This document shows positions 44,555-53,456 of a stretch of DNA of 64,000 nucleotides, in pieces. The position numbers were made by a program, and so were the translations under genes. The stretch is from a virus: positions 1 to 64,000 of IMG/VR virus record IMGVR_UViG_3300044731_001110. The stretch is one strand, 5' to 3'. A model generated the notes under the pieces. That model was not told the DNA's origin, did not search any database, and worked only from the letters and a program-made list of their open reading frames with translations. Position 1 is the stretch's first letter. Each line of letters starts with the position of its first letter.

Positions 44555-44887
44555 TTAATATCTTCTATAACTTCTTTTATATTTTCTAGACTCTGTCATA
44601 GATGGTAAATCCATAGGAGTTGTTGGAATTTCTGTTTTTGTAAGCCCGGCAACTTCTTGGTACTTTGGAAAAAATTCTTTAACAAAAACATTAAATGGTA
44701 CAGTCTCCATAGCTTTTGAAAGACATAAACTAGGGTTAAAACCGTCTTTTTTACATTCAGTTATTGATTGTACACCTTCTATGTTTGATAATTTATCCAT
44801 AGCTGTAAAATCCATATTTTCTTCTTCTTTAATTATTCTTGAAATTAAACGACTAAGTTCTCTTTCGGATAGTTTAATTCTTTTCAT
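44555..44887 (-). CDS. Hypothetical protein, small helical with basic tail
   Basis: A 110-residue protein of unknown family. The N terminus is an amphipathic helix (IKLSERELSRLISRIIKEEE), a pattern often seen at the start of phage internal or prohead-cleaved proteins. A middle segment has two cysteines (SITECKKDGFNPSLCLSKAM), and the tail is basic (ESRKYKRSYRRY). A TATTTAT element lies 15 bp upstream. It may be an internal capsid protein (inference). Confidence 0.6.
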   Translation of the reverse strand: MKRIKLSERELSRLISRIIKEEENMDFTAMDKLSNIEGVQSITECKKDGFNPSLCLSKAMETVPFNVFVKEFFPKYQEVAGLTKTEIPTTPMDLPSMTESRKYKRSYRRY

Positions 44888-44902
44888 ATTATTAGTTTCC
44901 TA

Positions 44903-44909
44903 ATAAATA
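44903..44909 (-). promoter_or_regulatory. TATTTAT element
   Basis: TATATTTATTAGGAAACT, read on the minus strand, lies 15 bp before the ATG at 44887. Candidate promoter. Confidence 0.5.
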
Positions 44910-44927
44910 TACCAACATTTAAAAAAA

Positions 44928-46688
44928 CTAATTTCTTTTATTAATTAGTTTAAGTATTTCTTCTACAACATCTACAGATTCAGAAACCTCATCACCCATA
45001 ACGGTGCCAATGATTTTCTTTTTGGTGTTTAAGATATCATAGATAACACCCTCAATTGTGTTTTCAAAAATTGGGTAATAAACAAGAACATTATTTTTTT
45101 GTCCGTATCTGTAAGCTCTATCTTCTGCTTGTGCGTGTTCTGCCGGGACAAAAGATAAATCATTCATAATTACAACTTCAGCTGAAGTTAATGTAAGACC
45201 AACACCGGCAGCTTTTAAATTCCCAACAAAAACTTTTATTTTTTCATTATCCTGGAATTGGTCAACAGCGTGTTGTCTTTGTACTTTATTACAACTACCA
45301 TCTAAATAAACAGATTGTTTTCCAAAATGATTATGAATAAGTTGTAGTGTATCTGTAAAATTTGTAAAAATAATAACTTTCTTTCCTTGTTCGATAATAT
45401 TTTCAGCAAACTCAATTGTTTGTTTCACTTTTTCATTTGCAATTACTTTTCTTACTTTCATTAGTTTTGAAAACTGAACGGTAAGTGATGACGACTCTTC
45501 TTTTTTATTTTCTAACCATTCATAATATTCACCCATTAAATCTTTATATTCTTTTGATGAGGTTCTTAAATAAACCGGTGTAATAATTTTATCTGGTAAA
45601 TCTAAAACATCTTCTTTTAATCTACGAAGAATTTGACCTGATGTTCTATCTCTTAACTCTTCCAAGTTTGACGCACCAGTAACATTCCACACTTTTCTAT
45701 TTCCAGCTCTAAATTGATAACCTTGACAATAACGAATTGCGTAAGCCATCCAATTTTGGGCTACCGGACTTTCTATTATGTTTAATAAGTTATAATAATT
45801 CATTGGACGAGATGTCATTGGAGTTCCGGTTAATAACCAAACTCTTTTAACATCTTTTACAAAATTGTTTATAATTTTTGTTCTTTGGGCTTGAGCATTT
45901 GAAATCATATGAGCCTCATCTAAAATCACTAATTCAAACCCTGATTTAACAAGTAATGAATTTTCTTTATCCTTTGGGTCGTGAAAGTTTTTTAATATAT
46001 CATAGTTTACAATAACAAAATCGTGTTCAGTTGAAAATTTCTTACCTTCAGCAATATATACGGTTCTATCCGAATAATTTGCAATTTCTCTTTCCCAATT
46101 TATTTTAAGTGATGCCGGACAAATAATTAAAATCTTTTTTGCTCCGGTCTCAAGTGCTGCAATAATTGTTGAGGTCGTTTTACCAAGACCCATATCATCA
46201 GCTAATATAAATCTTTTTGAACCGACAAGTTTCTCAACAGCATCTTTTTGATGTGATAGTGGTGGTCTATGTTCGTATTTTGAATAATCAATCTCAACTT
46301 TTTCAACCGAGTGTGTTTTAATTAAAGATGATTTTGGAACCCAAAATTCAGATAAATTATCTTTCTCAAAAAATTTTCCCCAGATATGATATGATTTATC
46401 TTTCTCAACTAATAATTTCTCAATATAAACTTTTTGTGGTGTTTCAAACAAATATCTTTCTTGTGCAAACTTTTTAGCAAAATAAGTATCAAGAAAAACC
46501 CACTTACGAGCAACCTTTGGTTTTGTATCAAAATAATTAACAATATAATCAGCTTGAGTCCTTGTTGGAAAAAACTTTTTGTTTGTTTCCATTTTGGATT
46601 TCATATATAGAATATAGTTGTTGGCACCACTATATGACTCCAACAATTCTAATGCCTTGTGTTCTATTAATTGTTTTTGAATTTCCAA
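44928..46688 (-). CDS. SNF2-family DNA helicase/translocase
   Basis: A 586-residue SF2 protein. It has motif I DDMGLGKTTSTIIAA (about residue 165), Ia ILIICPASLKINWEREI, DEAH box VILDEAHMI (about 255), motif III WLLTGTPM, and C-terminal motifs VGNLKAAGVGLTLTSA and AEDRAYRYGQ (about 525). This is the SNF2/SMARCAL1-like layout. Annealing or fork-remodelling activity in replication and recombination is likely, perhaps in place of T4 UvsW. The frame starts with TTG at 46688. The next in-frame ATG codons are near residues 28 and 32, which would remove part of the N-terminal domain. No Shine-Dalgarno sequence is visible. It is the only replication gene within this structural block. Confidence 0.88.
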   Translation of the reverse strand: MEIQKQLIEHKALELLESYSGANNYILYMKSKMETNKKFFPTRTQADYIVNYFDTKPKVARKWVFLDTYFAKKFAQERYLFETPQKVYIEKLLVEKDKSYHIWGKFFEKDNLSEFWVPKSSLIKTHSVEKVEIDYSKYEHRPPLSHQKDAVEKLVGSKRFILADDMGLGKTTSTIIAALETGAKKILIICPASLKINWEREIANYSDRTVYIAEGKKFSTEHDFVIVNYDILKNFHDPKDKENSLLVKSGFELVILDEAHMISNAQAQRTKIINNFVKDVKRVWLLTGTPMTSRPMNYYNLLNIIESPVAQNWMAYAIRYCQGYQFRAGNRKVWNVTGASNLEELRDRTSGQILRRLKEDVLDLPDKIITPVYLRTSSKEYKDLMGEYYEWLENKKEESSSLTVQFSKLMKVRKVIANEKVKQTIEFAENIIEQGKKVIIFTNFTDTLQLIHNHFGKQSVYLDGSCNKVQRQHAVDQFQDNEKIKVFVGNLKAAGVGLTLTSAEVVIMNDLSFVPAEHAQAEDRAYRYGQKNNVLVYYPIFENTIEGVIYDILNTKKKIIGTVMGDEVSESVDVVEEILKLINKRN

Positions 46689-46725
46689 AATTAATACTTA
46701 TATATAAAAATAACAATAAAAAGAA

Positions 46726-46732
46726 TATTTAT
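46726..46732 (+). promoter_or_regulatory. TATTTAT element upstream of the gp14-like gene
   Basis: ATATTTATCAATAAATA: the plus-strand element lies 15 bp before the ATG at 46748 and, with 46735-46741, forms a perfect palindrome. Confidence 0.5.
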
Positions 46733-46734
46733 CA

Positions 46735-46741
46735 ATAAATA
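46735..46741 (-). promoter_or_regulatory. TATTTAT element facing the helicase gene
   Basis: Minus-strand copy 2 bp from the plus-strand copy and 46 bp from the TTG start of the helicase. Candidate divergent promoter. Confidence 0.4.
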
Positions 46742-46747
46742 ACTATT

Positions 46748-47260
46748 ATGGATAATAGAGTTCCTATAACAAGACTTGGTAAATTTTTTGGAGACAATGA
46801 CTTTAGTCTTGAAATTGAGATGGGTCAAGAGTGGTTAATTGGTGATATGAACTTTACTTGTGTTTTATATAAGGTTGATAAAACTAAAACAAAAACTGAT
46901 GATGTTTACGGTGAAACTGTTTCGGATGGTATTAAATTCTTAGCTCCGGTTGAATTTAACGCATTTGTTCAAATTGCAACACCAGAAAATAAAAATGTTG
47001 GGTCAACTAAAAATGCACAAATAGAACCTGGAAATATTACAATTTCTGTTTATTTAAAAACATTGGAAGAATTAGATATTGATATTGATTACGGTGATTA
47101 CGTTGGTTATTATGATACCGAAAATTTTGTAAGATATTATACCGTTGTAAATGATGGTAGGGTATTGTCAGATTTTAAACACACATATAAAGGATATCGT
47201 CCTTTTTACAAGACAATAATTGCGGCTCCGGTTGGGCCAAACGAATTTAGAGCATTATAA
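46748..47260 (+). CDS. Neck protein, T4 gp14-like (tentative)
   Basis: A 170-residue beta-rich protein. The MGQEWLIGDMNFTCVLYKVD, then KTDDVYGETVSDGIKFLAPV segment recalls gp14-type neck proteins, which carry a D-D-x-x-G-E loop before a hydrophobic strand. It is followed at a TAATG junction by a gp15-like gene and then the sheath gene, the T4 order 14-15-18. Shorter than T4 gp14 (256). By position it would form the head-tail connector. Confidence 0.6.
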   Translation: MDNRVPITRLGKFFGDNDFSLEIEMGQEWLIGDMNFTCVLYKVDKTKTKTDDVYGETVSDGIKFLAPVEFNAFVQIATPENKNVGSTKNAQIEPGNITISVYLKTLEELDIDIDYGDYVGYYDTENFVRYYTVVNDGRVLSDFKHTYKGYRPFYKTIIAAPVGPNEFRAL

Positions 47261-48297
47261 TGGGTTTACCAAAAAAAATTAAAAAATATATTCCACTTAC
47301 GGAAGAAAAAACACTTCTACCAAGAAGACGTGAACTTCGTGATCAAATCGAAGCTGATGGTACTTTTTTACCTAAAAGTTTATTACACGCAGATCTTGAC
47401 CGTGGATTTTTAGATTTTGTTCGTGATGAGTTAAAGTGTGTTGTTGAAGGTAAAACAATTCCTATGATTGATATTTTAATCACAACACAAAACTGGGCAC
47501 AGTTTGTTGAGACTTGGGATTTCCAAAACATTGATAAAAACAGCGAACCACCATTTATTACTGTAATTAGAACTCCGGAAGTAAAGTATGGTAATAACCC
47601 ATCTATTATTTATAACATACCAAATAGGAGATTATATTTTTACGCTAAGGTACCAACTTGGGACGGTAATAAAAATGGTTACGACATTTATAAAATACCT
47701 CAACCGGTTCCAGTTGATATTACATATACTGTTGCAATTATTTGTAATAGAATGAGAGAAGTTAATAAATTTAATCAAATCGTTCTTGAAAAATTCGCAT
47801 CACTACAAGCGTATCAAGTTATTAAAGGACATTATATTCCAATTAAAATGAATAGTATTACGGATGAATCTGTTATGGAATTAGAAAAAAGAAAATACTA
47901 CATTCAAAAATATGAATTTACAATGAATGGATTTTTAATTGATGAGGATCAGTTTGAAGTTAGTCCTGCAATAACAAGAACATTTCAAATTTTTGAAACC
48001 GAAACAAAATATAAGAAGAATAAATATCGAGGTAAAGTTCCTCCGGAACCAGCAACATTTGATTTTGTGTTTCCAACAACAAGTGATGAGGTTGAGGAAT
48101 TATTTAACTATACTTTAAATTTAAATTTAACTTTTTCAGATAATGTTAGTTCATTTCAAGTTTATATAAATGGTGATTACTATGGTGGTGATTTGGATAA
48201 AATCCAAGTTAATACAAACGACACTATTCTATTTACAATAGTTAGACTAGACGCAACAAAAGACGCTAAATTAGTTTATACACAGTCACTAGTCTAA
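47260..48297 (+). CDS. Tail terminator/sheath stabiliser, T4 gp15-like
   Basis: A 345-residue protein. Residues 75-230 resemble gp15-like tail terminators: ITVIRTPEVKYGNNPSIIYN, VPVDITYTVAIICNRMREVN, KFNQIVLEKFASLQAYQVIK, then KRKYYIQKYEFTMNGFLID. The last 90 residues form a separate small beta domain (FSDNVSSFQVYINGDYYGGD). gp15 caps the tail tube and sheath and joins the neck. It overlaps the gp14-like stop (TAATG) and its stop overlaps a convergent RHH gene by 4 bp. Confidence 0.68.
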   Translation: MGLPKKIKKYIPLTEEKTLLPRRRELRDQIEADGTFLPKSLLHADLDRGFLDFVRDELKCVVEGKTIPMIDILITTQNWAQFVETWDFQNIDKNSEPPFITVIRTPEVKYGNNPSIIYNIPNRRLYFYAKVPTWDGNKNGYDIYKIPQPVPVDITYTVAIICNRMREVNKFNQIVLEKFASLQAYQVIKGHYIPIKMNSITDESVMELEKRKYYIQKYEFTMNGFLIDEDQFEVSPAITRTFQIFETETKYKKNKYRGKVPPEPATFDFVFPTTSDEVEELFNYTLNLNLTFSDNVSSFQVYINGDYYGGDLDKIQVNTNDTILFTIVRLDATKDAKLVYTQSLV

Positions 48298-48458
48298 TCT
48301 TCACCGTAAATATCTTTCTTTTCTTTACATTTCTCAATAATAAGACTTTCCAAGAACTTATACATTTTAAGTCCTCGTTTATCACAATACTTTTTTAAAA
48401 TGTTGTGAACATCTTTATCAATCTTTAAATTTTTAATGTTTTTAGGTTCTTTATCCAT
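48294..48458 (-). CDS. Small ribbon-helix-helix-like protein (54 aa)
   Basis: Minus-strand frame with start chosen at the ATG at 48458 (MDKEPKNIKNLKIDKDVHNI); an upstream open extension is less likely. The sequence (strand NLKIDKD, helix VHNILKKYCDKRG, helix KMYKFLESLIIEKC) fits RHH-type DNA binders. It is the only minus-strand gene inside the tail operon and overlaps the gp15-like stop by 4 bp. It may regulate the flanking divergent promoters. Confidence 0.6.
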   Translation of the reverse strand: MDKEPKNIKNLKIDKDVHNILKKYCDKRGLKMYKFLESLIIEKCKEKKDIYGED

Positions 48459-48494
48459 AGGTAGAAAAAAGGTAGAAAAAAATCTCACCAAAAT

Positions 48495-48501
48495 ATAAAT
48501 A
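48495..48501 (-). promoter_or_regulatory. TATTTAT element facing the small RHH gene
   Basis: Read on the minus strand, 36 bp upstream of the ATG at 48458. With 48538-48544 it makes a second divergent pair. Confidence 0.45.
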
Positions 48502-48537
48502 GTTTATAATAAGTAAAGTTTTTACTAAAAACACTAA

Positions 48538-48544
48538 TATTTAT
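48538..48544 (+). promoter_or_regulatory. TATTTAT element upstream of the sheath gene
   Basis: AATATTTATTATAAAAATAA lies 34 bp upstream of the ATG at 48579. The strongly expressed sheath gene makes this a good candidate late promoter. Confidence 0.55.
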
Positions 48545-48578
48545 TATAAAAATAAATTTATAAAACATTAAAAAAACA

Positions 48579-51500
48579 ATGGCTACTAATAGTAAAGTTT
48601 TCGTATCCCCAGGTGTTTATACATCAGAAGTTGATTTAAGTTTCGTAGCACAAAGTGTTGGTGTAACAACATTAGGTATTGTAGGTGAAACAATTAAAGG
48701 ACCTGCATTTGAACCAATCTTTGTTAGAAACTATGATGAATTTCAGGCATATTTTGGGGGAACACTACCAGAAAAATTCGTAGGAACTCAAATTCCTAAA
48801 TATGAAGCACCGTATATTGCAAAGGCGTATTTACAACAATCAAATCAATTATTTGTAACTAGAATTTTAGGACTATCTGGTTATGACGCTGGACCATCTT
48901 GGTCTATACTAACTAAAGCAAATCTTGACCCAGCAACATTAGATTACTGGTGTTTAAGCGGTTCTGTTGTTAATTGTGAACCGGTTTGTGTTGTTAAAAA
49001 AGAAAAAACTTTTGCTTTTGATTTTAGTGCTTGTACTAATGGGAATGTCTTGTATTTAGACAATACACAAATACCAAGTGAAATTTTTAACATATTTACA
49101 TCACAATATGAACAATTTAATGGAAATGTGTCAACATTGCAAGATGATATTGATGGAATTATATTAGACGTTGTTCAAGACCCTAATCCTTATATGGCTG
49201 AAGATGAGAATATCAAATATTTTGGTTCAATACCAAAAGTAGATTATGATTATTTAACTATTACTGGATATACAGCATCAACAAATGTTTTTAATGTTGA
49301 TAATGTTTCTTTTGAAGACTCTAATCCAGCATCAGGTTTTAACGACCCGTGGTATTATGCTTTATTTGAAAATATTGGTAATGGTGCGTATTCTGGTTTT
49401 TCATTTTTTACAACAATTACTGGTATTACTTATTTAAACCCAGTAACAACAAGTACAACTACAATTGTACCAACAACCACAACCACAACTACAAATCCTT
49501 GTGTTACCCCAACACCTATCACCACAACTACAACAACAACACCTTTAATTGTTGATTGTTATTCTGGAACCGTAGTTGGTGTTATCTATTATTACACAGG
49601 TACTTCATTTACTGAATATGATGATTTAGTTGTATGCACTTTAAGATCAAGAGGTTTATCAACATATAGTGATGGTATTAACCCAATTTATGAAGTTACT
49701 GGTACAACACAAGTAACATATGATATGTCTGGAGAATACAGTGGAGTATTAAAAAATCCTTATTTACCTTTTGCGATTAATGCTGTAAATAATGATGGTA
49801 CAACATTTAACTTCCAAGTATCAATGAGTAACTCCGATGCTAATAACATTAATAAAGTATTTGGTAGAGGTAATTTTGAAAAACCAAGAACACAAGTTCC
49901 ATTAATGGTTGAGGAGTCTTATAATACTTTATTAAATTATGCTTGGAATAAGGGATATATTAGAGGTTTAAATCCTATTGTAGTCTCTTCTGAGGGTGCA
50001 CAAGGAAATGACCAACAAACTATCGGTTGGTACCTAGATAAATTCCAATCACCAAGTTCACCTTGGGTTGTATCTGAATTAAGAGGTACAAAAGTTTATA
50101 ACTTATTTAAGTTTTATACAATATCCGATGGTAATACCGCAAACTCTGAAGTTAAAATATCGTTAGCGGACCTTTCATTTAACAATGAAACATTCACAGT
50201 ATTAGTTAGAGATTATTTTGATAATGATGCAAACCCAGTTGTACTTGAGAAATATACTAACTGTTCTATGAATCCATCTGAAAATAATTATATCGCTAAA
50301 AAAATAGGAACATTAGATGGTGAATATGAATTAAAATCTAAATACATAATGGTTGAAATTAATGAGGATGCACCGGTAGATGCAATCCCTTGCGGTTTCC
50401 AAGGTTATACATTTAGAGAATATCCAGATGGAAAATCACCATTCCCAATTTATAAAACAAAATATTTCTTACCTGGTGAGCAAGTGTTTAATCCTCCTTT
50501 CGGAACCTCAACTGGTCAAGACGATGCTTTTGTAAGTGGTGGTGACAATATAAGAAGAACTTATTTAGGATTAGGTTCGTATTGGGGTTATGATGGTGAC
50601 TTCTTCCAATATAAAGGAAAAGTTAAACCATTTGATTTATGTAATGGTGAAGGTACAGAATGGAATTTTAGAACAAAAGGTTTCCATATGGACCAATTTG
50701 CAAGTGGTATTACAATATCTAGTTCATTTGCATCAAGTGGTACACCAGCATATGAAGTTGGTGTAACATCATTCTCATCTGAACCAGATAATCCTGAAAA
50801 TCCTTATTACCGATTGAATGCTAGAAAATTCACATTATTTGTATATGGTGGATTTGATGGTTGGGATATATATAGAGAATTTAGAACAAATGCTGACAAG
50901 TACGCACTTGGTAGAAGTGGATTCTTAAATGGAGCTTGTTCATCAACAAGATATCCAAAAGGTAAAGGAAATGGATTGTTTAAACAAATTGCAATTGGTG
51001 ATGGAAGTATTGAATTTGGAAATACAGATTACTACGCATATTTGTTAGGTCAAAGAACGTTTGCAAATCCTGAAGCTGTCAATATAAATGTATTTACAAC
51101 ACCTGGTATTGATATTCAAAACAATTCAGATTTAGTTGAAAGAGCAATTAATATGATTGAAACTGAAAGAGCAGATTCATTATATATTGCAACAATGGCG
51201 GATTACAATATGTTTGTAGCATCAACAACTGAAGGTGATAATTTAATTTACCCGCAAGAAGCTGTTGATATTGTTGAGGAAACTGGAATTGATTCTAACT
51301 ATACTGCAACATATTATCCTTGGGTGTTAACAAGAGATAGTGTAAACAATACACAAATCTATATTCCAGCAACTGCTGAAGTAACAAGAAACTTGGCATT
51401 AACCGATAATATTGCATTCCCTTGGTTTGCGGCAGCTGGTTATACTCGTGGTATTGTAAATTCAATTAAAGCTCGTAAGAAGTTAACACAAGAAGACAGA

Positions 51501-51914
51501 GACGTTCTTTATCTTGGTAGAATTAACCCTATTGCAACATTTGCTGATGTAGGTACCGTAATTTGGGGTAACAAAACACTTCAAGTTAGAGAGTCAGCAC
51601 TTGATAGAATTAACGTAAGAAGATTGTTATTACAAGCAAGAAAATTAATTTCTGCGGTTTCTGTAAGATTGTTGTTTGATCAAAACGACCAACAAGTAAG
51701 ACAAGACTTCTTAAATGCTGTTAATCCAATCTTGGACGCAATTAGAAGAGATAGAGGTCTATATGACTTCCGAGTAACTGTTTCAAGTGATACGGAAGAT
51801 TTAGATAAAAACCAATTAGTTGGTAAAATCTATATTAAACCAACAAGATCTCTTGAATTCATTGACATTACATTCTACATTACACCAACAGGTGCGTCGT
51901 TTGATGATGTATAA
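48579..51914 (+). CDS. 18: Tail sheath protein, T4 gp18-like, with large insertion
   Basis: An 1111-residue sheath protein (T4 gp18 is 659). The N terminus is typical: FVSPGVYTSEVDLSFVAQSV, then GETIKGPAFEPIFVRNYDEF. So is the C terminus: NIAFPWFAAAGYTRGIVNSI, LGRINPIATFADVGTVIWGN, and a terminal FIDITFYITPTGASFDD. Between about residues 290 and 340 are Thr-rich linkers (STTTIVPTTTTTTTNPC, then ITTTTTTTPL) around an inserted domain, which should protrude from the sheath. The A-rich leader lacks a Shine-Dalgarno sequence. It contracts during infection and is followed by a terminator. Confidence 0.95.
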   Translation: MATNSKVFVSPGVYTSEVDLSFVAQSVGVTTLGIVGETIKGPAFEPIFVRNYDEFQAYFGGTLPEKFVGTQIPKYEAPYIAKAYLQQSNQLFVTRILGLSGYDAGPSWSILTKANLDPATLDYWCLSGSVVNCEPVCVVKKEKTFAFDFSACTNGNVLYLDNTQIPSEIFNIFTSQYEQFNGNVSTLQDDIDGIILDVVQDPNPYMAEDENIKYFGSIPKVDYDYLTITGYTASTNVFNVDNVSFEDSNPASGFNDPWYYALFENIGNGAYSGFSFFTTITGITYLNPVTTSTTTIVPTTTTTTTNPCVTPTPITTTTTTTPLIVDCYSGTVVGVIYYYTGTSFTEYDDLVVCTLRSRGLSTYSDGINPIYEVTGTTQVTYDMSGEYSGVLKNPYLPFAINAVNNDGTTFNFQVSMSNSDANNINKVFGRGNFEKPRTQVPLMVEESYNTLLNYAWNKGYIRGLNPIVVSSEGAQGNDQQTIGWYLDKFQSPSSPWVVSELRGTKVYNLFKFYTISDGNTANSEVKISLADLSFNNETFTVLVRDYFDNDANPVVLEKYTNCSMNPSENNYIAKKIGTLDGEYELKSKYIMVEINEDAPVDAIPCGFQGYTFREYPDGKSPFPIYKTKYFLPGEQVFNPPFGTSTGQDDAFVSGGDNIRRTYLGLGSYWGYDGDFFQYKGKVKPFDLCNGEGTEWNFRTKGFHMDQFASGITISSSFASSGTPAYEVGVTSFSSEPDNPENPYYRLNARKFTLFVYGGFDGWDIYREFRTNADKYALGRSGFLNGACSSTRYPKGKGNGLFKQIAIGDGSIEFGNTDYYAYLLGQRTFANPEAVNINVFTTPGIDIQNNSDLVERAINMIETERADSLYIATMADYNMFVASTTEGDNLIYPQEAVDIVEETGIDSNYTATYYPWVLTRDSVNNTQIYIPATAEVTRNLALTDNIAFPWFAAAGYTRGIVNSIKARKKLTQEDRDVLYLGRINPIATFADVGTVIWGNKTLQVRESALDRINVRRLLLQARKLISAVSVRLLFDQNDQQVRQDFLNAVNPILDAIRRDRGLYDFRVTVSSDTEDLDKNQLVGKIYIKPTRSLEFIDITFYITPTGASFDDV

Positions 51915-51931
51915 TAAAATAAAAGAAAATA

Positions 51932-51960
51932 AGAGGGGAGCAATAGTTCCCCTTTTTTTA
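51932..51960 (+). terminator. Rho-independent terminator after the sheath gene
   Basis: AGGGGA/TCCCCT stem with a short loop and a run of seven T, 20 bp after the stop. Confidence 0.87.
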
Positions 51961-51970
51961 TTTTAACAAG

Positions 51971-51977
51971 TATTTAT
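51971..51977 (+). promoter_or_regulatory. TATTTAT element upstream of the HAD gene
   Basis: AGTATTTATTAATATG: the element ends 4 bp before the ATG at 51982, right after a terminator. Candidate promoter for a near-leaderless transcript. Confidence 0.5.
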
Positions 51978-51981
51978 TAAT

Positions 51982-52815
51982 ATGAATTACAAAGTTTTAG
52001 TTAGACAAATCATTAATGAAATAATTGATGAGAAACATACACCGGTAATGAAGTACTACTCATTTGATTGGGATGATAATCTTATGTTTATGCCAACAAA
52101 AATTTATTTAAAAGATAATAACGGAAAATCTGTTGGTATGTCAACGGAAGATTTTGCTGAACATAGGACACAGATTGGTAAAGACGAGTTTGAATATGAG
52201 GGACATACAATCATTGGTTTTGACGAAAATCCTTTTAGGGACTTTAGTGTTGCCGGAGATAAGAAATTCTTAACAGATGCTATGAAAGCACCAACTGGAC
52301 CAGCTTGGTCTGATTTTGTGGAAGCAATTAATAACGGGTCAATATTCTCAATCGTTACTGCAAGAGGACATACACCATCAATTTTAAAACAAGCAGTTTA
52401 TAATCTAATTAAAAAAAATATGCACGGAATTGATTCAAACCAATTAGCAAAAAATTTACTTAAATATAGGAATCTTGCTGATGAAGATAAATTAACAAAA
52501 GATCAGTTAATTAGAACTTATCTTGATATGTGTAGATTTTACCCAGTTTCATTTGGTGAAGGTTCTGCTACAAATCCGGAACAAGGAAAAATAATTGCTA
52601 TGGAGGAATTTGTTAATTACGTTAAACAAATGTCATATCAACTACAAACAAAAGCTTTAATGAAAAATAAAATAAGTAATTATTTTACACCATTTATTGG
52701 TTTTTCAGATGATGATGTAAGAAATGTAGAATCTATGAAAAAACATTTTGATAAAAAAGATGATAATATTTTACAGACTTATTTAACAGCAGGAGGAGAA
52801 AAAAGAAAATATTAA
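51982..52815 (+). CDS. HAD-superfamily phosphatase-like protein
   Basis: A 277-residue protein. HAD motif I is YSFDWDDNLM (D29, D31), motif II is IFSIVTARGHTPS (T126), a motif III Lys may be K203 (NPEQGKIIAMEEF), and motif IV is IGFSDDDVRNVE (D243, D244). This set suggests an active phosphatase, for example on nucleotides or nucleic-acid 3' ends. The N terminus (YKVLVRQIINEIIDEKH) is an amphipathic helix like those on other unknown proteins here. It lies between the sheath and tube genes with its own promoter element, an unusual place for an enzyme. Confidence 0.75.
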   Translation: MNYKVLVRQIINEIIDEKHTPVMKYYSFDWDDNLMFMPTKIYLKDNNGKSVGMSTEDFAEHRTQIGKDEFEYEGHTIIGFDENPFRDFSVAGDKKFLTDAMKAPTGPAWSDFVEAINNGSIFSIVTARGHTPSILKQAVYNLIKKNMHGIDSNQLAKNLLKYRNLADEDKLTKDQLIRTYLDMCRFYPVSFGEGSATNPEQGKIIAMEEFVNYVKQMSYQLQTKALMKNKISNYFTPFIGFSDDDVRNVESMKKHFDKKDDNILQTYLTAGGEKRKY

Positions 52816-52894
52816 ATAATTAATTAAGTAACTTACTATATAAGTATATTTTGAAAATAATTTGAAGTAAATAGAAAAATTTTTCATAAGGATA

Positions 52895-52901
52895 TATTTA
52901 T
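52895..52901 (+). promoter_or_regulatory. TATTTAT element upstream of the tail tube gene
   Basis: GATATATTTATCAAATAAAG lies 40 bp before the ATG at 52942, within a 126-bp intergenic stretch that otherwise holds only A/T-rich leader. Confidence 0.5.
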
Positions 52902-52941
52902 CAAATAAAGAAAATAAACAATTAAAAAAAATTAAATAATT

Positions 52942-53430
52942 ATGGCTGATTTATTAATGAAAATGCCAGTTCCGTATGAACCGAAAAGACAGAACAGGTG
53001 GATTTTGAGATTTCCTTCTTCTTTAGGTATCAATGAATGGTATGTAGAATCAACATCAAGACCAAGTTTAACAATCGGTTCTACTGAAATTCAGTTTTTA
53101 AATACCTCAACATATGTTGCTGGTAGATTTACTTGGGGTGAATTACCGGTTACTTTCCGTGACCCAATTGGGCCATCAGCATCACAAGCATTAATGGAGT
53201 GGATTCGTTTATGTGCTGAGTCAGTTACCGGTCGTATGGGTTATGCTGCAGGATACAAAAAGAATGTAGACCTTGAAATGCTGGATCCAACCGGAGTGGT
53301 TGTTGAGAAATGGATTTTAGAAGGAACATTCTTAACTAAATTTGACGGTGGACAGTTAAGTTATAGTCAAGATGGTATTGCAACAATTTCATCTTCTTTG
53401 AGAATGGACCGTTGTATATTAGTATACTAA
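52942..53430 (+). CDS. 19: Tail tube protein, T4 gp19-like
   Basis: A 162-residue protein, the same size as T4 gp19 (163). The sequence follows the tube fold: PYEPKRQNRWILRFPSSLGI, WYVESTSRPSLTIG, a GELPVTFRDPIGPSASQALM segment, and VDLEMLDPTGVVVEKWILEG. It forms the inner tube through which DNA passes. It has its own promoter element and terminator, in line with high expression. Confidence 0.92.
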   Translation: MADLLMKMPVPYEPKRQNRWILRFPSSLGINEWYVESTSRPSLTIGSTEIQFLNTSTYVAGRFTWGELPVTFRDPIGPSASQALMEWIRLCAESVTGRMGYAAGYKKNVDLEMLDPTGVVVEKWILEGTFLTKFDGGQLSYSQDGIATISSSLRMDRCILVY

Positions 53431-53456
53431 ATTTTTATTCAAAATATATTTTATTT

